From Sideroxydans lithotrophicus (GTDB taxonomy: Bacteria > Pseudomonadota > Gammaproteobacteria > Burkholderiales > Gallionellaceae), in the NCBI GenBank assembly GCA_020723185.1, contig DYJI01000007.1:1-59002 (forward strand): a stretch of DNA of 59,002 bases, given 5' to 3'. The translations under genes were made by a program, and so were the position numbers. Of the stretch, positions 52,844 through 59,002 are shown one piece after another (the stretch's first letter is position 1; each line of letters begins with the position of its first letter). A model generated the notes under the pieces. That model searched no databases. It was given only the letters and a program-made list of their open reading frames with translations, and was not told the origin of the DNA.

Positions 52844-54733
52844 CTAGTGCGCGTCAACCGGCTTCTTCTCGACATCGCCCACCAAGTGATAGAGCGGCGC
52901 CTTTTCCATGGTGTACTCGCCGGTCTTGGGATCGCGGCGGGAAACGGTCAGCACGTGCCAGTTCTGGTCGTCCAGCTTCATCACGTCGCCACGGTAGTAG
53001 TAACCGGGCCAGCGCGTTTCCTTGCGGAACAGGGTGTGATGGAACACGCTTTCCGAAGTCAGGAAGCGGTGTTTCAGTTCCCATGCGCGCAGCAGCTCGT
53101 GGATGTCGGAAGCGGCCACCTTCTCCAGGTCTTCACCCAGGATGGACATCTTCTTCAGGCCGATGTTGAGCAGCTTGTCGTTGGTCATGTAGTTGACGCC
53201 GAAGCCGGCGCAGTACTCGTCCATCAGCTTCTGCAGGCGGTCCAGCCCTTGACGCGGGTTGATGAAGTTGGGGTTGACGCTGCCGGCCACCACTTCATTG
53301 CTGTACACGCGGTAGGTCTCCAGCGGCTTGTACACCTGCTGGCGGCGACGCTCGATCTGCGCGTCGGAGACGCGGATGCCTTCGGCCTTGCCGTCGTCGA
53401 TGTACTTGCAGGCAGCCTTGGCCGCCAGACGGCCTTCGGTGAAGGAGCCGGACGAGAAGGCGTGCGGCGTACCGCCGACCGCGTCACCCGCGCCGAACAG
53501 ACCTTCGATGGTCGTCATGCGGTTGTAGCCCCAGAAGTATTCTTCCGGCGAGATGTCTTCCGGACCGGAACACCATGCGCCGCAACCGGTGGCGTGCGAA
53601 CCCATCACATACGGCTCGGAGGTGGTCAGCTCGGGGTTCTCGTACTTGGGATCCACGTCCGTGGCGGCCCACAGCACGGCCTGGCCGACGGTCATGCCGA
53701 GGAAGTTGTGCCAGCCGATCTCTTCGAGGTGCGGATCCTGGAACGCTTCCATGGTCACCATGTGGATCGGGCCGCGACCTGCGTTCACCTCGTTGATGAT
53801 CGCGTGGTTGCGCAGGCAGGTCGGGATCGGGCGGTGCGTGCGGTGTGACACTTCCGGGTCAAGGTATTCCTTGCCCACCATCTTCTGCAGGTCGGGGAAC
53901 CACTTGGATTCGTACTCTTCACCGTAGGCGTTCTGGGTGTAGGTCTTCAGGTGCAGGAAGTAGGCACCGACCGGGCCGTAGCCGTCCTTGAAGCGGGCCA
54001 GCACGATGCGGTTCTCCATCTGCGTCATCTTGGCGCCGGCCTCGATCATCAGACCGTAGGCGGAACCGGACGACCACGGTGCGTACCAGACGCGGCCCGC
54101 ACCTTCGCCGACGGAGCGCGGCTTGAAGATGTTGGATGCGCCGCCCGCGCCGCAGATCACGGTCTTGGACTTGAACACGTGGTAGTTGCCGGTGCGCACG
54201 TTGAAGCCCACGGCGCCCGCGACGCGGTTCTCCTTGGCTTCGTCCATCAGCAGGTGGGTCACGCAGATGCGGTTGTACACCTTGTCGGCCGACTTCTTGG
54301 CGGCTTCAGCCACGATGGGCTTGTAGGATTCGCCGTGGATCATGATCTGCCAGCGGCCTTCACGCAGGAACGAGCCTTTTTTCTCGTTGCGCATGATGGG
54401 CAGGCCCCATTCCTCGAAGTTGTGCACGGTGGAGTCGACGTGGCGAGCCATGTCGAACAGCAGGTCCTCGCGGACCATACCCATCAGGTCGATACGCGCA
54501 TAGCGCACATGATCCTCGGGGTTGTTCTCGCCGAAGCGGGTGCCCATGTAGCAGTTGATCGCGTACAGGCCCTGCGCCACCGCGCCGGAACGCATGATGT
54601 TCGCCTTCTCGGCGATGACGATCTTCTTGTTCTGCCCCCAGTATCTCGCCTCGAATGCCGCGCCCGTGCCGCCCAGGCCGGCGCCGACCACCAGGATGTC
54701 GATGTTGTCTTCGATGATAGTAGAGTAGCTCAT
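52844..54733 (-). CDS. aprA: Adenylylsulfate reductase alpha subunit
   Basis: AprA, 629 residues, FAD subunit of cytoplasmic APS reductase, here oxidising sulfite and AMP to APS. FAD motif VVGAGLGGTGAAFEA at the start, GGASNIFKPRS and the ATGCGAWCSGPEDI region are typical. Its ATG overlaps the aprB stop (TGATG). Confidence 0.97.
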   Translation of the reverse strand: MSYSTIIEDNIDILVVGAGLGGTGAAFEARYWGQNKKIVIAEKANIMRSGAVAQGLYAINCYMGTRFGENNPEDHVRYARIDLMGMVREDLLFDMARHVDSTVHNFEEWGLPIMRNEKKGSFLREGRWQIMIHGESYKPIVAEAAKKSADKVYNRICVTHLLMDEAKENRVAGAVGFNVRTGNYHVFKSKTVICGAGGASNIFKPRSVGEGAGRVWYAPWSSGSAYGLMIEAGAKMTQMENRIVLARFKDGYGPVGAYFLHLKTYTQNAYGEEYESKWFPDLQKMVGKEYLDPEVSHRTHRPIPTCLRNHAIINEVNAGRGPIHMVTMEAFQDPHLEEIGWHNFLGMTVGQAVLWAATDVDPKYENPELTTSEPYVMGSHATGCGAWCSGPEDISPEEYFWGYNRMTTIEGLFGAGDAVGGTPHAFSSGSFTEGRLAAKAACKYIDDGKAEGIRVSDAQIERRRQQVYKPLETYRVYSNEVVAGSVNPNFINPRQGLDRLQKLMDEYCAGFGVNYMTNDKLLNIGLKKMSILGEDLEKVAASDIHELLRAWELKHRFLTSESVFHHTLFRKETRWPGYYYRGDVMKLDDQNWHVLTVSRRDPKTGEYTMEKAPLYHLVGDVEKKPVDAH

Positions 54734-55215
54734 CAGTACTGCACTCCCTTCTTGATTTCCAAGCCATTGGATTGCAGGGTGTGCAATCCGCCGTCATCCA
54801 TGCGGATGTATTTCGGTTCGTTGAACAGCAGCTGGCTGTCGCGCATCTCCTTGCTGGGGGCGGGCACCTTGCCGAGGTCCGGTGTGGCCGAGCCCCAGGG
54901 CTTGGTGGTGATCGGGGCCAGCAGTTCCATGTCCTTCTTGCCGTTGCGGAACTTGATGCGCCAGGCGATGGTGCCTTTCTCTTCGTCGCGGATCACGCGC
55001 ACGCTGTGTCCCAGCGGCGCGAAATCAGCATAGCCGCGCACGTCGATCGCCTGGTGCGGGCAGGCCTTCACGCACGAGTAGCACTCCCAGCACATGTTGG
55101 GTTCGATGTTGTAGGCGCGGCGCAGCTTCTTGTCGATGTGCATGATGTCGGACGGGCAGATGTCCACGCATTCCCCACAGCCGTCGCAACGAGTCATATA
55201 TACAAAGGTTGGCAT
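54733..55215 (-). CDS. aprB: Adenylylsulfate reductase beta subunit
   Basis: AprB, 160 residues, ferredoxin-like electron subunit with CDGCGECVDICPSD and CWECYSCVKACPHQAIDVRG for two [4Fe-4S] clusters, and a C-terminal tail that wraps AprA. Placed between aprM and aprA. Confidence 0.97.
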   Translation of the reverse strand: MPTFVYMTRCDGCGECVDICPSDIMHIDKKLRRAYNIEPNMCWECYSCVKACPHQAIDVRGYADFAPLGHSVRVIRDEEKGTIAWRIKFRNGKKDMELLAPITTKPWGSATPDLGKVPAPSKEMRDSQLLFNEPKYIRMDDGGLHTLQSNGLEIKKGVQY

Positions 55216-55248
55216 GATCTATTCCTTATGGATGATGTCGGGTCGGTA

Positions 55249-56073
55249 TCAGTAGTGCTTGGCGCGTTCGGCCTTGATGCAGAGTCCCATGTTGGGCGGA
55301 TTCTTGCCCATGTACATCGGCACATCCGGGAACTTGGCATGCACTTCGGGGCTGCTCAGGTCGTAGTCGGGCGGCAGGTTCTCGCGTCCGCCGTCGGCCA
55401 TGATGACGCGCTTCTGGAAGGCCGCCGCCGGCTTGAAGAACATGTGTGCGAACTTGGACCAGTACACGCCGCCGAACAGCAGGGTGCTGGACAGGATGAA
55501 CAGGACGAACAGCAGGCTCAGGCCGCCGCCGCTGTAAGACCAGAGCAGGGCGAAGGTCGAGGTGGCCAGCAGCGAGACGATGAACAGGTCTGCGCGCTCG
55601 AAGCGGAACACCGGCAGGCCTTCGGCTGCCACGTCGACGCGGATCGCGAACCAGAACCAGTAACCGCCGACGGCCAGCATCAGCGCGCCGATGTGCCACA
55701 ACTGCGGCAGCAGGGTGGAAGTGGTGCCCGGCGAGAAGATCATGAGCGCGGTGCTCACCACGAACAACATGAAGCCGTACATCATCAGCAGGTGGGAGAT
55801 GCGGCGCTGCGGATTGCTGAATTCGCCGGCGGTCATCACTTCGTTGACCAGCACGGAAGCCGCAAGCACCGCTTTCTCGCCGCCGCTCACCGAGCGCTTC
55901 GCGCTCTTTTGCGCCTTCTTCGCGTTCTCGAAGAAGTACTTTGCGCTCTTCTTGTGGATCATGTCCAGGATCGTGCCGCCCATGACCAGCACGACCATGA
56001 GCACGATGTAGCCTTGCATCATGGCGGGGGTGATGAGGTCTGGCAGTGTGGCAAAGGGGTTGCTCGTGAACAT
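55249..56073 (-). CDS. aprM: AprM membrane anchor of APS reductase
   Basis: 274-residue membrane protein with about six helices and a soluble C-terminal part. It matches AprM, which connects AprBA to the quinone pool in sulfur oxidisers. Between sat and aprB in one operon. A lysine-rich loop (KKSAKYFFENAKKAQKSAKR) lies after the first helix. Confidence 0.88.
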   Translation of the reverse strand: MFTSNPFATLPDLITPAMMQGYIVLMVVLVMGGTILDMIHKKSAKYFFENAKKAQKSAKRSVSGGEKAVLAASVLVNEVMTAGEFSNPQRRISHLLMMYGFMLFVVSTALMIFSPGTTSTLLPQLWHIGALMLAVGGYWFWFAIRVDVAAEGLPVFRFERADLFIVSLLATSTFALLWSYSGGGLSLLFVLFILSSTLLFGGVYWSKFAHMFFKPAAAFQKRVIMADGGRENLPPDYDLSSPEVHAKFPDVPMYMGKNPPNMGLCIKAERAKHY

Positions 56074-56127
56074 CAGGTTCTCCTCATTGAAGTAATTGTC
56101 GCGGTAAGTCGGTCGATCAGTCGTTCA

Positions 56128-57300
56128 TCAGCTATTCAGTCCTGCATAGTATTTGCGCAATATCTCCAGCACTTCCGGGCGGCTGAACTCGGCGGGGACT
56201 TCTTCGCCCTCGGACAGCATCTTGCGCAACTGGGTGCCGGAGACTTGCAGGCGGTCGGCATCGGTGTGCGGGCAGGTGCGCGCCGAGGCCATGCCGCCGC
56301 ACTTGTAGCACCAGAAGGAGACGTCGATCTTCAGTGCCTGGGTCTCCAGCGCGTTCTTGGGGATCTTGTCGAAGATGTGGTGCGCATCGAACGGGCCGTA
56401 GTATTTGCCGACACCCGCGTGGTCGCGGCCGACGATCAGGTGCGAGCAACCGTAGTTCTGGCGGAACAGCGCATGCAGCAGCGCTTCGCGCGGACCGGCG
56501 TAGCGCATGTCCAGCGGGTAGCCCGATTGCACCACGGTCTTGCCGACGAAATAGTTCTTGGTCAGCGCGAGGATGGCGTGGGTGCGCACCTCGGCCGGGA
56601 TGTCGCCCGGCTTGAGGTTGCCGAGCAGGGAGTGGATCATCACGCCGTCGCACACTTCGATGGCGATCTTGGCCAGGTATTCGTGCGAGCGGTGCATGGG
56701 GTTGCGCGTCTGGAACGCGGCGACCTTGCTCCAGCCCATCTCGGTGAACAGTGCGCGCGTCTCTTTCGGTGTCATGTACATCGCGCCGTATTTCTGCGGG
56801 AAGCCGCCTTGCGACAGCACTTTCACCGGGCCGGCGAGGTTAACCTCGCCCTGTTCCATCACCATCTTCACGCCGGGGTGCTCGATATCGGTGGTGCCGA
56901 ACACGGTGGCGCATTCATGCGCCTTGTCGATGGAGTATTTCTCGGTCACCTGCATGGTGGCCAGGATGCTACCGTCGTCGGGGTCGACCAGCGCGATGTG
57001 GCTGCCGGTGGGGATGGCGTCCGCCGCGGACTTGCCGGTGGAAAGGGTGATGGGGATGGGCCAGAACAGGCCGTTGGTGAGCGTCATGCCGTCGCACACG
57101 CCCTGCCAGTCGGCGTGGGTCATGAAGCCCTCGAGCGGGGTGAAGCCGCCGATGCCGAGCATGATGAGGTCGCCTTTCTCGCGCGAACTCACCGTCACCT
57201 TTGGGTAACTGCGTGCCCGATTCAACTCTGCGATCAGATCCTCGCCTGCCAGCAGCAGCGGTTTCAGATCGCCCCCGCCATGCGGGTTTACCAATGCCAT
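56128..57300 (-). CDS. sat: ATP sulfurylase (Sat)
   Basis: Sat, 390 residues, makes ATP and sulfate from APS and pyrophosphate in the oxidative direction. Nucleotide motif [13 protein letters not shown] (HRSH) and [13 protein letters not shown] are intact; a CYKCGG...CPH zinc-like motif near the end is typical of dissimilatory Sat. Start is the ATG at 57300, after GGGAGG. First gene of sat-aprM-aprB-aprA. Confidence 0.96.
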   Translation of the reverse strand: MALVNPHGGGDLKPLLLAGEDLIAELNRARSYPKVTVSSREKGDLIMLGIGGFTPLEGFMTHADWQGVCDGMTLTNGLFWPIPITLSTGKSAADAIPTGSHIALVDPDDGSILATMQVTEKYSIDKAHECATVFGTTDIEHPGVKMVMEQGEVNLAGPVKVLSQGGFPQKYGAMYMTPKETRALFTEMGWSKVAAFQTRNPMHRSHEYLAKIAIEVCDGVMIHSLLGNLKPGDIPAEVRTHAILALTKNYFVGKTVVQSGYPLDMRYAGPREALLHALFRQNYGCSHLIVGRDHAGVGKYYGPFDAHHIFDKIPKNALETQALKIDVSFWCYKCGGMASARTCPHTDADRLQVSGTQLRKMLSEGEEVPAEFSRPEVLEILRKYYAGLNS

Positions 57301-57579
57301 AAAGCCTCCCTGTTGGGTACAGCTACGGATGGGACAACGTCGAAATTTCAGGTGCGCACAGTAGAGGAACATCACGGGTGAAGCGATACCCCTCATGGGT
57401 TGAGGGGCACACCCCCCATAGGGGTTATGTCATTCCCCCTCATCACGGCTATGGCAGCGATAGCGGGGGAAAAGCATACTGGCGACCCTGAAAGATTGAG
57501 TAATTTCGTAGGGCAGCAACACACGAAAAACAAAGTGTTGCGCCCCGATGCAACGATCAACCTACACAAGATTCTGCCC
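57301..57579. promoter_or_regulatory. Divergent promoter region between sat and soeA
   Basis: 279 bases without a gene, with C/G-run elements in its left half and an AT-richer right half. Promoters for both the sat-apr operon and the SoeA-like gene must lie here. Confidence 0.6.
57387..57429. promoter_or_regulatory. Candidate regulator-binding elements between sat and soeA
   Basis: A TACCCCT heptamer (57387-57393, perfect match to TACYYMT) starts the inverted repeat CCCCTCA (57389-57395) / TGAGGGG (57401-57407). Directly after it, CCCCCCATAGGGGTTATG (57412-57429) resembles the dsrA element at 3367-3382 and the sqr element at 26923-26938. Confidence 0.5.
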
Positions 57580-59002
57580 ATGTCATCGACACCATTGCAC
57601 GACCCCTTGGCGCCGCCGGTCGCTGGCGCCACCACCGAGATCAAGAAGACCACTTGTTATATGTGCGCATGCCGTTGCGGCATCCGCGTGCATCTGCGCA
57701 ACGGCGAAGTGCGCTACATCGACGGCAATCCCGACCATCCGCTGAACGGCGGTGTGATCTGCGCCAAGGGTTCCTCTGGCATCATGAAACAGTATTCGCC
57801 GGCACGCCTGACCAAGCCGCTGCGCCGCAAGCCGGGCACCGAGCGTGGGGCGGGCGAATACGAGGAGATCAGCTGGGAAGAGACGTTCACATTGCTCGCC
57901 GACCGGCTCGGTGAGCTGCGTGCCACCGACCCGAAGAAGTTCGCGCTGTTCACCGGACGCGACCAGATGCAGGCGCTGACCGGCATGTTCGCGCGCCAGT
58001 TCGGCACGCCCAACTATGCTGCGCACGGCGGCTTCTGCTCGGTCAACATGGCGGCCGGCATGATCTACACCATCGGCGGTTCGTTCTGGGAGTTCGGCGG
58101 CCCCGACCTGGAACGTTCCAAGCTGTTCATCATGATCGGCACAGCCGAGGACCATCACTCCAACCCGCTCAAGGTCGCGCTGTCCAAGTTCAAGCGCGAG
58201 GGCGGACGCTTCATCTCCATCAATCCGGTGCGTACCGGTTACTCGGCTATCGCCGACGAATGGGTGCCCATCCGTCCCGGTACCGACGGCGCGCTGTTCC
58301 TCGCCATCATCCGCGAGCTGATCGAACTGGGCCTGTACGACCGCGAGTTCCTGGTGCGCTATACCAACTCCGGACAACTGGTGAACCTCGATGCCGAACA
58401 CGACGAGTTCGGCATGTTCGTGCGCACCGAAGTGCCGGAAGAGGAAGGCTGCTACGACCCGCAGAACAAACTGTGGTGGGATCGCAATACCAACAAGCCG
58501 GTGGTGACGCATAGCGAGGGTGCCGATCCCTTCCTGCGCGGCGAGTTCAAGTTGAGCGACGGCACGCCGGTGAAGCCCGCGTTCCAGTTGCTGAAGGATC
58601 GCGTTGCGGAATACACGCCGGAATGGGCGGAAGGCGTGACCGGCATCCCGGCCGACACCATCCGTCGTCTGGCGCACGAGATGGGCATCACCGCGCGCGA
58701 CCAGAAGATCGAACTGCCGATCGCGTGGACGGATAGCTGGGGCAAGGAGCATCAGACGGTCACCGGAAATCCGGTGTCCTTCCACGCCATGCGCGGCCTG
58801 GCGGCGCACTCCAACGGTTTCCAGACCATCCGCGCGCTATCCATCCTGATGACGCTGCTGGGCACCATCGACCGGCCGGGGGGCTTCCGCCACAAGCCGC
58901 CGTTCCCGCGCCCGATCCCGCCGTGCGCGCGCACGCCGAACGATCCGCGTGCGGTGCAGCCGAACACACCGCTGGACGGCATGCCGCTGGGCTGGCCGGC
59001 CG
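57580..59002 (+). CDS. soeA: SoeA-like molybdopterin oxidoreductase, 3' end outside the window
   Basis: N-terminal 474 residues of a DMSO-reductase-family molybdoenzyme; the open frame runs off the window. No Tat or other signal, so cytoplasmic, as in SoeA, the sulfite:quinone oxidoreductase catalytic subunit. [4Fe-4S] ligands C26, C29, C33 and C61 (CYMCACRC ... VICAKG) and probable molybdenum-ligand C153 in HGGFCSVNM. Placed divergent from sat-apr, it fits a second, AMP-independent sulfite oxidation route. A polysulfide/thiosulfate reductase-type enzyme is the alternative. The ATG at 57580 lacks a strong ribosome site, so an upstream GTG or TTG start is possible. Confidence 0.85.
   Translation, partial: MSSTPLHDPLAPPVAGATTEIKKTTCYMCACRCGIRVHLRNGEVRYIDGNPDHPLNGGVICAKGSSGIMKQYSPARLTKPLRRKPGTERGAGEYEEISWEETFTLLADRLGELRATDPKKFALFTGRDQMQALTGMFARQFGTPNYAAHGGFCSVNMAAGMIYTIGGSFWEFGGPDLERSKLFIMIGTAEDHHSNPLKVALSKFKREGGRFISINPVRTGYSAIADEWVPIRPGTDGALFLAIIRELIELGLYDREFLVRYTNSGQLVNLDAEHDEFGMFVRTEVPEEEGCYDPQNKLWWDRNTNKPVVTHSEGADPFLRGEFKLSDGTPVKPAFQLLKDRVAEYTPEWAEGVTGIPADTIRRLAHEMGITARDQKIELPIAWTDSWGKEHQTVTGNPVSFHAMRGLAAHSNGFQTIRALSILMTLLGTIDRPGGFRHKPPFPRPIPPCARTPNDPRAVQPNTPLDGMPLGWPA

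Noticed and set aside
54772-57381. A very long plus-strand open frame (869 codons) opposite sat-aprM-aprB
   Set aside because: It is the mirror of well-identified genes in GC-rich DNA, with histidine/alanine-rich low-sense sequence and no motifs.

Overview
The window is a GC-rich, densely packed piece of chromosome from a sulfur-oxidising betaproteobacterium. Gene content (oxidative-type dsr cluster with dsrEFH and dsrL, type I SQR, aprBAM with sat, a SoeA-like molybdoenzyme) suggests the Gallionellaceae/Sulfuricella/Thiobacillus range, but the exact genus is an inference. I see no rRNA, tRNA, CRISPR array or transposase.

Layout. (1) 113-3256, minus strand: a tightly overlapping six-gene operon divergent from dsr. 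It encodes a small unknown protein, a Cas6-like RAMP protein, a DsrC paralogue without its redox cysteines, a protein made of two TusA domains, an unknown helical protein and a TauD-type dioxygenase. (2) 3536-17526, plus: dsrABEFHCMKLJOPN, a DUF4202 gene and cysG. This is the reverse dissimilatory sulfite reductase pathway with its siroheme supply. (3) 17570-19625: four small unknown genes (exported protein, ankyrin protein, 75-aa protein, Cys-rich protein). (4) 19692-25481: molybdenum cofactor genes moaACDE, mobBA, moeA, mogA, interrupted by an AT-rich foreign-looking gene and closed by a strong terminator. (5) 25545-28844, minus: sulfide:quinone oxidoreductase and a NarX/NarL-type two-component system. 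(6) 29167-34616: rhodanese, a frameshifted conserved gene, a PatB-type C-S lyase, an EamA transporter, a GGDEF protein and a MinD-like ATPase. (7) 34679-45662: a group 1e (Hyn-Isp) NiFe hydrogenase operon with HupE and maturation genes, divergent from hypCDFE. (8) 45663-48985, minus: a second cysteine-less DsrC paralogue and a decayed array of lipase/RTX fragments alternating with duplicated lipoprotein genes. (9) 49129-52695: small housekeeping and unknown genes. (10) 52844-57300, minus: sat-aprM-aprB-aprA, divergent from a soeA-like gene cut by the window end.

How it works together. Sulfide enters through SQR. Rhodanese, TusA and DsrEFH pass sulfane sulfur to DsrC. DsrAB releases sulfite, with DsrMKJOP and DsrL handling the electrons. 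Sulfite goes to sulfate through AprBAM/Sat and probably SoeA. The same region makes the special cofactors: siroheme (CysG), its amidated form (DsrN) and molybdopterin (Moa/Mob/Moe/Mog). Hydrogen oxidation by the Hyn-Isp enzyme uses membrane and iron-sulfur subunits that are relatives of DsrM and DsrK. Similar C-rich/G-rich sequence elements lie upstream of dsrA, sqr and sat/soeA, so the local NarL-type regulator may control all three.

The most unusual parts are the Cas6-like/DsrC-like/TusA operon beside dsr, the three DsrC-family proteins of which only one keeps its cysteines, a palindromic repeat inside the 5' end of dsrJ, and the degenerate toxin-immunity-like array.
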